Assembly (NCBI GenBank): GCA_020152595.1
Contig: JAIGNY010002788.1
Coordinates: 929,001-993,000 of the forward strand
Direction: 5' to 3'
DNA length: 64,000 nt
DNA from: Chiridota heheva
Taxonomy: Eukaryota > Echinodermata > Holothuroidea > Apodida > Chiridotidae
The position numbers and the translations under genes are program-made. Below are positions 52,082-64,000 of this stretch, piece by piece; within the stretch, counting starts at the first letter, position 1; each line of letters begins with the position of its first letter. The notes beneath the pieces were generated by a model that saw only the letters and a list, made by a program, of their open reading frames with translations, did not search any database and had not been told where the DNA came from.

Positions 52082-52719
52082 TGAAACAGATATTTTTGTA
52101 CCAGGTTAGGACAGTAGGAAGCTGTAGGCTTGAAATATTTCCTGCCAAATTTCATGGCGTTGAATCAGGCAGTGTTACAAACAATAATGATTTAAAGGTC
52201 GAGTAGGCTTACGTTATGTGTTGCTTGAATTATACGTTAATACGTAGTGTTTATACATAATTCGAAATATGAAAGGAGCAATTTGTTTAAAAGTTATCAT
52301 TTGAACATTTCAGAAGGCAATTTATTTCGTTTTCCTTATGGATCATATACACTGAAGTGGACTCTACTAAGATATATTTATCGATATGTTATTGTGGATG
52401 TGACACGATCAAACTTTTTTTTGTTTGCTATACATTTTGTATAAAAATACACTAAATTTAAATTTAATAGTGAAACTTGAAACAAAGTCGATTGTCATAT
52501 ATTGGTTTATTTCTTAAGCTTTTACGATTGATATGATACTTATTCGAGTATTCGGGATGACGTCACAGCAACCTGATAACGCGCGTAAATCTGAAGGACC
52601 AGTTTGTCGGTGAAAACAAAAGCATTTTTACCAGAGAGCGTGACGTCATTTGTCCTATACCACGTAAAGGCCGAAGGCCAAAAGGCAAAACTTCTGTACA
52701 AAAAATCGTGATGCGTTTA

Positions 52720-52875
52720 CGAATGCCGCCATATTGGTTCCAGCATGGTCAACTATGCGAGGTCGGTGGACAGTGCACTATGCAGCGTGAATGACGAGTG
52801 AGTGACTGAGTGATAGCTTACCTGCCCGCGGAGAAAACGACAAGATTAACGTTGAATCATTTTGTCACTAACTGT
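52720..52875 (+). promoter_or_regulatory. Possible promoter or first-exon segment with YY1-like motif and splice donor
   Basis: GCCGCCATATTGG (52725-52737) resembles a YY1 site (GCCGCCATNTTG). About 135 bp later CTAACT is followed by GTAAGT (52874), a strong donor. The stretch is richer in CG than its surroundings. No coding exon downstream on the plus strand could be joined to it, and similar motifs occur in transposons of this window (32338, 29918), so a repeat origin is as likely. Confidence 0.25.
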
Positions 52876-55812
52876 AAGTTTAGGCCTACCACTTGCGTTG
52901 TTCCAGTTCTGCGAGATAATTTAAAATTAGATCGACATAACTTTCAGACGTTGGTATTTTTTCATCACAGACTAGGCCTAGGTCTGTTTATACACAGTAT
53001 ACATGGGTTCTAGCGTACATATGAAGAATTTGAATCGATTTTTGGCCAAATGTCGAACATATCGCATCGCTGGTCCTAACTAATTTTGAGGTAGGCCAAG
53101 ACTATTTAAAAAGTAAAGTACTAACGTTAGATATACTCTAATTTAAAGGGGATATTTATACCACGGGCCGCGGCGGGCGTAGGCCTACTAGGTTGAATTT
53201 CAATTTATACAAAAATTACAATTCTTTGGTCTAAGTAAAATAATTCAACTAAAAAATTTAACTGTTACTGTTAGGGTCACATTTTAAAATCACTAAAGAA
53301 AATTCTTGAAAGGTATACCAATTGAATTATGAAAGAGGAATGAGCAATCACAACATTGCTCCTGTTAGCTTACATTGACTATACATTTTCTCCTGAGTTA
53401 AGTAGGCTGCTAGAGTTAACTGGATTTACCCTACAGTCTTAACTGCTTAGCGCCAACCTGTCCCTTTCAAAACTTGATTTTTTGGTATGTTTTAACATGT
53501 ACTTTAAAGGTAACTGAAAGAAAAACAAGATCTGAAATAATAAGAAAAAACATTAACATTAAGGTAATACTGGAGTTACTATACTTTCATCAGCTTCACT
53601 CCACATAGTTTGCTGATTTTAGGTATAAGAAACACCACAATTTAGTTCACTTCATAAATCATTTGCGAAGTATTTTGCCTTACAATTAGTGAAAGAGAGT
53701 GCGTAGATCTGAATAAATTTGCTATTAAGAATTAATTACCTCAAAATGCAAAAGTTGACAATATTGATTACAATTTAAGTTTTAATGTCATGGTTATATG
53801 CAAGTTACTGTCAGGCACCTTGTAAATACAACTCACAGCAATGTTTTTCTTTTTCATTGTATGCAAATATTATTAACACATATTTCACTTGTTTAAATAT
53901 CTGTTGTCATTATGGTATATCCAATGACTTTTATTAAGCCTAGCTGTCTTATACATTGCATTAAAGCTAAACTGTTCATGGGTAGCCATATAGCTTACTC
54001 TTATATATTTTTCAATGTTTTATATTAAACATTAACTACTATTTTATAGTTCTTTTTAAAAAGATATTCAAGAACAAATATTAAAAGTATTTGGCACATT
54101 GAAAAATGAGCAGCACATACATCAGACATTTTAAATTTAATATCGCACATTTTATCAGGCTGACGATAGGTTAATTCCGTTTATGCAATCATTTCATTAA
54201 GTTAAGTTTAATTAGTTAATAGCAAACTGAGGTAGGCCTACAGCCATTAAAGCAAATATGTTGTAATTGAATGATTTACACTTCATATAAGATAATAAGT
54301 GTAACTTTGTTTTATATGGGCCCAAACTTTTCCGGTCAAGATGCCAAATGAGTGTCAATGGTGACAGAATGATTTTTGATAACAAGCTGATATAGGCTTT
54401 GATACTAATACTTTTGTTTTTAATTTCTATATTATTATGATATCAACCACAGCCTAGATGTTTCTCAATTAATTTTCTTTTATGGTAGGTCTATCAAATC
54501 TGCTTGATATTGTAGTTCAACTTCAAAACAATCGATTAAATAAAACAACCACAATGCAAATCAGCTGTTAGGCTTAGTCTAAACATAATGCTCTACGCAT
54601 TTTTATTTTTATTTCATTTACAATTTCACAAATATTTTTATACCTTTTAATATTATATTAGCCCATTATTTTGTTTAATTTCTGCATTATTTGTTAAACA
54701 GGGTTAATCTTTAAATTGTTCCATATTAGATGCTAGGCCTTGCTGTATCAAATAACTAGGGCCTAATTCATATCTGAAATGCATAGAGATTTCATTGACA
54801 TGCGCATCACAACTTATTAACCCACACTTGGGGTGCCATGAAATAAGTTTAATGATTGGCATACAATATGTGATTTAGAGATTGCCAATAGCTGTGTGTT
54901 TGCAAAGGCATATTTATTTGGAATAAAGCTGGTTTGTAGTTTCATTAACTATACTGTACAATAATAATAAGTTTTCAAAGTTGTTGCCTGCATTAAAAAA
55001 TACAACAAACTTAATTAAAAATAAAAAAGAATTGATGACCTCTGTTATTAAAACAAACGTTTAGTATTGCTTGGCGTGAAACAAACAAGGGGTAACATGT
55101 AAAGCCACAATAGTACGTTTGTTGTGCATCATTTTTTTTAAATAAATGTATTTTAGTTTAAATTAGTATGTATTTCGGAAATCATGTCTGTATTTAGGGG
55201 GTTTTTGCAGAAAAAGACCAGGCTTGAAAAATCGTTTGATACCTTTTTTGTAATTGATGGCCTGAATATATTATGAGATCTTCACATATATCTCGTATAT
55301 GATGAATATAATTACTGAAGATATTGACTGAATATAATTACTGAAGGTTCAAATTAAAATGCCTATGTAATGAACATGTGTGTAATTTGAATACATACTT
55401 ATAAACATGGTTTTGCATGTAGACTTTGAATTAGATGAAAATTATTTCAGGTACTGAAACTAGTATAGAAATAGATTACTTTTTACAGAAATGATCATTT
55501 TTTTCTGCAGATGTTCACCATGTTTGAAGAAATATTAATCTATCCTCAATTGGTAATTCTTTGTAAAGGTGAATTAACTTATTGAAAGTATATGTACTTT
55601 TAATTTGCTCACATGTATAATTATACATTTCGAAGCAGCTAACAGCTATTATTCAACACAAACAAACAATAGGCTTTTGAAATGGAGCTCTACATTCACA
55701 CTTTACATATTACTAGCCTATACTATTTTTCTACATTACAGTTGTATAACAGCCTGACAGGTAACTAAAGCAGTACCTCATACTTGTGGTTAAGTGTGAT
55801 GGATAATATCTA
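52876..55812. other. AT-rich interior of the inverted-repeat segment
   Basis: No gene, splice-competent exon series or transposon with definable ends was recognised. Confidence 0.4.
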
Positions 55813-56110
55813 TTAGACAGCTAAAGAAGATGTGAATTAGACATCTAAAGAAAACATCCAGTAGACATCTGAAGTAGATAAGTGTGACATTTTTTCAGGT
55901 TTAAAAAGGTGTCAGGTAGACATCTGAGGTAGATGCACATAAGAGTAGCAAATATTTGTGAGGTTTTACAATATAATGTCAGGTATACATCTAGAGTAGA
56001 TGTACATGTGTAAGAGTGACAATTAGTTGTCAGATTTAACAAAAAATGTCAGGTAGACATCTAAAGTAGATGTACATACATCATAGTGATTAATAGTTGT
56101 CAGGTTTGAC
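55813..56110. repeat. Irregular 54-70-bp repeats centred on an ACATCTnnnGTAGATGT-type palindrome
   Basis: TAGACATCTGAAGTAGAT (55863), CAGGTAGACATCTGAGGTAG (55913), CAGGTATACATCTAGAGTAG (55979) and CAGGTAGACATCTAAAGTAG (56050) each precede a GTGACA or GTAGCA word and a TTGTCAGGTTT-like segment. Shorter copies stand at 55813-55850. Confidence 0.8.
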
Positions 56111-57399
56111 CTGCCATATTTTAGTATGCCAATATGTGCAAAGGAATATACTGGGCTTAATTTAATTTGTATCTCTTTACCTCATTAGAAGCTTAAAGTT
56201 ATATGGTTGTGTATAGTCAAAAATAACTACATTGTTGTAAGATACATGTATAGACCATCATAGTAGCAAAACATTTAATCAAAATCAATTAAATAATGGT
56301 TAAATCTCAGGCCTCAATTTGCATACTTTATGCAGAATTTGTGATGTAGGCTTACTACAGGCCAGGACGACCTTGACGTTTTCTATACTTTAGTAAATCC
56401 TTTGTTACCTAAATAATGTGTTTCATAATTCATTGATGTGGTACTTAAAGTTTGACCACTTGTAAATTTTGAGTATGAAATTTCAGTGCTAAGTAAGAAC
56501 TTTCCTATCTTTTAATTTAGGTAAGAAATTAAAGATTGTGACTAAATTTAGTTAGGACATGCAGTGCAGTGATTATCAAGAAAGAAGCTTTTTTTTGCGC
56601 CAGAAAGTAGGATAAATAATAGATTGAATATAGGCCTATTTGCTCCCTGCTCTGATTGAACTGTGGTTGGCTTCAGTGGTTCTAAGATTGAGCTAAAAGG
56701 CTTAGGATACGGGGAAAACATACATATAGAAAAACATAATTCCTTAGCTGTATTAACTTCGAGCCCACTATCAGCCAAGCCTAAAGTTAGGCATAGGCCT
56801 TTGGCCTTCGTGTGTCTAGGCTTAGCACGGTTACATAAATCAATTTCCTGGAAAACCTACAGCTAATTACACAGCTAAGGTTGAAAACCTTCATTTTAAT
56901 CAATAATTATAGTACAATAACCGACGTCAAAGAGTTTTCACTAACACTGCGACTGATGACTGATTTATGTCAGATCCGTAACCTTAGGCTATTTTATTAT
57001 TGCTTCCGTGCGAAAAAGAAAAAAAAAATGTTTTCACAATCACGAAATTGTATCAATTATAGGTCAGTGATATTATTGCGCACTAATTTCTGATCAAATT
57101 GAAGTGTTATTTTTTTTATTTATGCCCTAAATAAGCCAAAATGACCCATTTTACTTGCATTTCGTGATCAATCCAAGTAATTTTCGGGTAGAATTTGTTT
57201 CATACGCATTGCTTCATTCCGTACTAGTCTCGAATAAATACACCTTAAATTTAGTTAAACATAAAGGGCATTAAGTGAAAAATTTGTATCCAGAAAAATA
57301 ATGTAAAATAAAATCAAGTAGTATACAATTTTAGATCACATACCAATTTTTACGAATCCGTCATTCACTTTAATGTATACCGTCACGCTACTTTTCAAA
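56111..57399. other. Interior continuation, no gene recognised
   Basis: AT-rich sequence; open frames up to 77 codons without family features. Confidence 0.35.
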
Positions 57400-57789
57400 G
57401 CATGTACGAAAAAAAGCGCGCTGGAATAAAAATGGCTACATAAACGCATCACGCGTTCCCCACACTGTATGTATAGGAAGTTTCGTCTCTGCCTTCGGCC
57501 TATACGTAATATGACTGACGTCACAGTCTCTGAGTTTACCATTATAGCCAGTGTGAAATCTGTCACCATTAGAGGCCTAAATCTCTACGTTAGCTTTGGT
57601 AATTTTGTAGGAAATTGTTGCAAATGTGAAGGAAATATCGTAGAAAAGATCACTTTGAAGTTTGAAATATATGTATCGTGCGTAAATAGAATAAAGCGGG
57701 GCGTTCACTTGTTTCCATATCGTAGCACGTTTTCACCGACAAAGAGTCCCAGATGTTCAAAATGCCCGGATGACCGAATACTCGAATAA

Positions 57790-60700
57790 TTCAAAGTAGT
57801 GATAGAACTAGAATGGTGTTCATCAAGTTTAGGCAACATTGTTGTTGTTGTTGTTGTTGATGTTTTTGAATATTTTTCATATTATCCTTTAGAAGGTCCT
57901 GTAAGTCATTTTGTTGATCGTGGTAGTTTTGTCATCATTAAAGAAGGGAAATATCTTTTTAGAACAACCCTGATTTAAGTGACTTCCATACTAGTCGTCA
58001 GTCTTTATCAGTTCGGTGGTCGTCTTCGTCATCATTGTGGTGGTTGTATCATTATCAAAATGGCAATAATCATCATTTTATTAATCAGCGTAATTTTAGT
58101 AATTGTCATGTTTCTAGCATGGCATACATCACGTTAACCTTATTATCATAGACCTCATGAGACATACAACTTAGGCACATAGAATATGGAGGTATTTCCT
58201 AATATATTAATGAGAGAAAATGGAGCGAAAAAATGTAGGCTGAAAAACGTTGCCTAACGATGGAAAGAAATTAATTGACTGAAAGCTATTGTATGATACA
58301 CAATATGGTCAAATATTTTCTCCTTGCTAACGTATGCTGAAACTTTTAATTATAACATGTTAGGGCTCCAAATGCAAAATTGTTCGGAGCTAGTGTCATG
58401 CACTCAGCCTCCTGCCTTATTGGTAAAAAGGTGGGAAAGGTTTTATTAAAAATGACGTGGTTGAAACTCAAGAAGCCGGTTCTTTCTATGACCTGATGAC
58501 GCAAATTAAATCGTAAGAAACAATCGAGTAGTACGTTGCAGCGAAACTAAATGACAAAGCCTCGTTTTTATAATAAGAGCCATGTTTATAGCAATGGACT
58601 GAAAAACTCAACAAAGCCATTCTTTGCCCCTTACGCAGAAAAGCATTTTTCGCTTCGAGCAGCCTAAGGAAAGAAACGGTTGTACCAGTGATGGATTAAG
58701 GAAACAACTACAATAGATATAGCAAAAATGGTTTTCCGTGAAATTTGAGTAGGGTGTAAACATGTGCAAGTCATCTGGGAAAGGATGCTCGGTCTTTAAA
58801 CGAAGTCCTCGATTGTTGCGACCTGTCCATAGATCTTTAACATGGTTGTTTGATCCTTTACTATCCCATTTTCAGATCTTTAGAATTTACAGACCGTTCT
58901 TTAGGACTGAAAAGTAGGCGACTTAATACTAAACGGAAGAATTAGGAAGAAGAATTATAAAAGAAGAATTAATCTAAAAAACAAATTAATTGAATATAAA
59001 TTCACTAAATATCTTTTTAATCTTTCTACATAAAACATCGATCGCTAGAGGACTTTATATGTTTTGTGTAACTCATAACCTATATACCCATAACAAGCAG
59101 TTACGTGTTATAGGGTGTGTGTGGGAGGTACGTCACAACGCATTGGAAGAAAGTGTATTATGTAAGTCAGAATACATGTCCAAGAGAGATATAATATACA
59201 AAAAACAAAATCATGAAAACGCATAATATGGAAATATGTTTTATTGTTCACGTTTCTGAGCATGGTCTATGGTCACTCCTTGGAAAATATGTGTAGTCTA
59301 TCAGAAAAATATTTGATAGGCTTCCAATAAGTTTCTATTAACATGTGTAAATTGTGTCAACCTTTTAAAACGAACCTGTTCTACATCCCGCCCCTCCCTC
59401 TCTATCTTTCGGTGTCTTAGTTTATGTATTTAATACAATATCACACGAAGTGTTAATATCTTACTGAGTAAATTGTTTTACATTTTTTTCTAAGAAAGTA
59501 CTCTTTCAATATCTAAATACATAATAAGCACTTGGAATTTCAAAGTTTGTTGAAGTACCGGAACGCTTCTGACCATTTCCTTCTTTCGGGGAAAAAAACC
59601 TGATGTAGAATTACGTCTCGTTCCCATTTAAAATTTTCCGAGGTGCAGGAATGAAGTGCCCTTTTTTACGAAAAAACACGAACCCCCTCTCAAAGTCCTA
59701 GCTACGGGCCTGCACAAAACTATATATAGATATTTGGACTCATAATGTTCTCTAAAAAGTCTGATGTTTAATATAGGCTATTTGAAAACAAATTTTACTG
59801 CAAAACTAACAGAATGAAAAGGGCAGCTTTTAAAGGACAGTTGAAGGTCTTAATACAATTATGATTTTACTCATGTTTAATGATGCAAGTGAGCAACCTA
59901 ATTTTCCAAAATGTTAGAAAATGAATATATCCGCCTTTAGAAGCTTGATGAAGTAATCCTGATAAGTTCCACTTGAGTTAAACCAGGATAAAACGAGGCT
60001 GGAAGTGGATTAACACCAGATTTTCACCCTACTACGAGAAGTGTTCAGAGAACCAAGTAGGGTGTGATTGTCCTACCATCGGGACCGACGGCTTAACGTT
60101 CCCTTCCCCCCGAAGGACGGTGAGTGCCATTCAACCATTGCCTGATATGGGAATGTTTGGTTAATACGCTTGCGATAATCTCCTTAACTGTGCAAAACGC
60201 TCTGAAAAGTCGTACATCTTTTGCACTTCAAACGTTCAGGTGTAGTCTGTGAATATTTTGCTCCATTTCAAACGGTACAGAGAACTTGAGTTCATTATCT
60301 ATCATTTGAGACAATTTTTGTTTACTTATTCAAAAACAAAGTACCGTACTTTGTAAACTTTAAAAGAGTTTTTTTTTTTTTTCAATAAGAGCTCAAGCAA
60401 AATCACAAACACAGAAGTCGGAGGTCATATATGTGATTTTAGGGGTAATTATGTACTAATATGTACATTTTTGCGGCATTCTAAAATCAAAAAGTGCAAA
60501 ACCTATAGCAACCCTATGTTATACCATGACAAGTACCATCCTTTATCCCAGGCCCTCTCCCCGCAAATTATAGCAGCACGTGAGGCAGAAGGGGACTGAG
60601 AGGGACTCGTCACTTACACCTATCCCCAGGATTCTTCAATTAACCCAAATCCAAGGAGCAATTTTAAGGAATGGGTAAGGGCTAGGGGCTACCTTTTTTG

Positions 60701-62279
60701 AACGACGTCCATGCATTGTTTCTACTCTCTTTTGAAATTTTGTGAAAGGCTGGTTAAATGAACTTCTCCTTGAACAGCTGAATGACAACTATATTTGTAT
60801 ACTTTGTTGGTGAAAGGTTAGAACTATGTTGGATTAATATGCTAACTTTGGACCAATATTGTTCGTAAGTACTGTTAACAACTGTTGGGGCCGCATCACC
60901 CCTATGAGAACAACCAACATGCAAGCCTTTTCCTATGTCTGTATGTAGGGCCAACTAAATGTGAAGTTCAACATTTTGCCAACATTTTCTCAACGTAATT
61001 GGGCTTTCAGGGTGATAGTTCCCCTAAATAGCACTAATTAAGGTTCCATAATTCTGGGAGCCCTATTTTTTCCTCAATGGATTGCAAGAAAACCATATAA
61101 TAATGTGAATGGAACAAGAATTTGGCTTTAATCGGGAAAATATGTGCATAAAACGACTTATTGTGGGTAGTGAGTTGATTTTCCAGGATTTGATCACCAC
61201 ACAGGGGTAAAGGACGAAAAAGTGTCCTCAATTGCATGCGGTGGAAAAAGGTGCCCTTCGTTTATTATCGAAAGCGTTCCTATAAATCGATATTTAGGGC
61301 CCTAGCTATAGGAAAACTGATTGTGGTCTTCAAAACCTTCACATGAAAAATTAATGATCAGATTATAGAGCATTTTCATTAATGTGTCATTGCTTTTCAG
61401 CTTTTGTTTTCCCACATACCCACGTGCTTGAGTGACAATAGGCAGCCACAACCAGTGTTTCATTTAATCAAATGGGTTACCCAGTTATTTTCTCATTACG
61501 TCATGGCATAAATAAGGTCATAGAAAGTGTCGTGTTCTTGGAATTTGCCCATGCCGGGCCTGCTTTTTCCGTATGCAGACCATTCAGCATACCACGCCAA
61601 TTGAAATGATCACATCTAGTCTATGAGGGTAGGGGTACAAGACTCCCCCCCCCCCCTCTCCCCCAATATCTCCAGAAGGAGTGCACTGGTAAGTAATGTT
61701 TCCATCACTAAAATGAATGCTTATTGGCATAACATCACTTTGAGGGATCGAGAAGGAGCGTTATAAGCAGATAAGAGTTTAGACTGCGCTGAAGTGACTT
61801 TTCGAAATGTTCCATATATCACTGATTAATTGACGGAAACTAGTGATGTTTGAATGCAAAGCGGACATCGGGGCTTGGTCTTTGGAGTCACGTAAGGCCC
61901 CTTGTTGAGGTCCATGAAAAATACCACGAGTGAGGGGATCATGATGAAAAAAACAAGTTGCTGTCCATCGTGATACCTCAATTATAGACTTCTGAGATAT
62001 AACTCATTTTCTGTCATCGTTCTCCAACTTTACTTCCAGTTCCCAACCTGGAACGCATGCCACCGAAAACAAAGTTTACTCAACGGTCCTCTGGTAGCAC
62101 GGTCATGGGCTAACAGGGAGAAAACTTCATTTCTAGAAGTCACTCAGTATTCGTTGGGATTTTCGTACAAAGAATTATCTAAGAGCTTACACCAGGTTTT
62201 GTTCCAAAGTTCCCATACGGACTAATGAAGTGAATTTTTGTTGTTTTTTCTTTCACCTACATGTACGCCTATTTCGCTA
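57790..62279. other. Gene-poor stretch
   Basis: A (GTT)n microsatellite lies at 57840-57858 and a C run at 61646-61657. A GGGGTTCG-type segment near 59640-59712 (CGAACCCCCTCTCAAAGTCC then CTAGCTACGG) resembles 710-745 in reverse and may be a shared repeat end. I found no exon or RNA gene. Confidence 0.4.
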
Positions 62280-62282
62280 TAT

Positions 62283-62813
<531 letters not shown>

Positions 62814-62982
62814 AAACAACGTAACCCCAACCTTGCTACAAATATACAAAGGCGCGAAATTTCTTTCCAATACAAGTGAATACAAGTTGTTTTGGCGAAT
62901 CCATCGAAAACTGGACAAAATCCAAAGACATTTCACGGACACCAGAACAGTGTCTCTCGGAAAACAGTCCCACTGCATGATC

Positions 62983-63155
62983 AAACCAGGGAGTTGTCTC
63001 TTTTAACGCCAGTTATCGCATATATCTCAATTCATGTGTTTTGATTGGTCGAAACACAATAGTATAATATGCACTTAAAGTGATAGATCAGGCAGTATTG
63101 TTTTGGGATGAAATGTAGATCGCCATATTTCGATCACGATAGATGGTCTTTAAAG
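62983..63155. repeat. Dispersed repeat family C, copy 2
   Basis: It opens with AACCAGGGAGTTGTCT (shared with 24529-24544). From 63008 it follows copy 1 at 45222: GCCAGTTATCG, TTTTGATTGGTCGAAAC, TAATATGCACTT, GTTTTGGGATGAAATGTA, ATCGCCATATTTCGATCACG. Confidence 0.7.
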
Positions 63156-63275
63156 TATTTTTTGAAATACATCTTACAAATAAAATAAAACATTTTATGA
63201 ATATAGTAGGTAACAAAGAATAGATCTTACAATCTGTGGGGTATTACAATCTATTTCTGTCAGTTATTATTTTTA

Positions 63276-63680
<405 letters not shown>

Positions 63681-64000
63681 GATACACTTATCTAAGCATT
63701 CAAAAAATTGTTGAGATCACATACATTAATCAACATTTGAATTGAGACTATGAGAATATACTCCGAATGACTCTGTGAAAACGATTTTTTCTATTTGTCA
63801 TATTTTAGAAATTAAACAATCCTTTTCATAAAAAATGTGTTGGGTGGAAAAAATGGCTTTTGCAAAGTAACGTAGATTTATTTGGTATGAGTTCATTGTT
63901 CAGAATCCCACGGCCGTGCACCGATACCGAATTAGACGTTCATGATGGTGTTTTTCTATACATGTCCATTAAATGAAATAGATTCATTCAAATTTGAGAG
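63681..64000. other. Right edge, nothing recognised
   Basis: AT-rich sequence with no exon, RNA gene or repeat that I can identify. Confidence 0.4.

Larger units (their letters stand above)
52540..57789. mobile_element. 5.25-kb segment bounded by long inverted repeats
   Basis: The left arm (52540-52740) and right arm (about 57400-57789) are reverse complements in several blocks. These are a terminal 16-bp exact repeat TTATTCGAGTATTCGG, TTTGTCGGTGAAAAC, TGACGTCA with AGGCCGAAGGC, and GTGATGCGTTTA. The right arm is longer because of inserted or non-shared sequence. The inside has no recognisable transposase. I did not find a convincing target duplication, so this is either one large nonautonomous element or two copies of a smaller element in opposite orientation. 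Confidence 0.55.

Overview
The window looks like nuclear DNA of a marine invertebrate deuterostome, probably an echinoderm. The reasons are an AT-rich base composition, genes split by large introns with GT/AG sites, abundant decayed retrotransposons and small DNA transposons, very long (TA)n runs, and animal protein families. I cannot name the species from sequence alone. There is no sign of operons, ribosome-binding sites or other prokaryotic organisation.

Three host genes can be supported. (1) A VTI1B-type Qb-SNARE gene lies on the minus strand. I assembled it from five exons (16598-16499, 12719-12661, 9994-9884, 7763-7710, 4809-4636) by splice sites, reading phase and family resemblance. 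The exon or exons for the rest of the SNARE motif and the membrane anchor must lie before position 1. Its introns hold LINE fragments, a tRNA-derived SINE-like element and a 1.1-kb array of a 28-bp repeat. (2, 3) Two fatty-acid-binding-protein-like genes, 38831-38445 (minus) and 51695-52081 (plus), are head-to-head paralogues about 55% identical without gaps. Both are intronless in the coding region, and both have a clear splice acceptor 20-22 nt before the ATG.

Layout: 1-16.6 kb is VTI1B and its introns. 16.6-21.2 kb holds low-complexity DNA and two dispersed repeat families (called A and B here). 21.2-23.4 kb is a 24-bp minisatellite with higher-order structure. 23.4-28.7 kb is intergenic DNA with degenerate repeats. 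28.7-31.1 kb is a pogo/Tigger-like transposase relic interrupted by a TTAA-flanked miniature element. 31.7-35.0 kb is a nest of inverted repeats around a transposon-like unit filled with (TA)n. 35.6-37.4 kb holds a CAGATC-rich patch and a LINE relic. 38.4-52.1 kb carries the FABP pair, with SINEs, a 1,001-bp TIR element bearing a perfect 5-bp target duplication, and another family A copy between them. 52.5-57.8 kb is bounded by inverted repeats of about 200 and 390 bp. 57.8-64 kb is gene-poor and has two more long (TA)n arrays.

The genes do not form a pathway. VTI1B acts in endosomal and Golgi membrane fusion, and the FABP-like proteins in cytosolic lipid binding. The most notable material is the shared structure of the FABP pair and the several apparently unclassified nonautonomous elements whose ends can be defined from the sequence.
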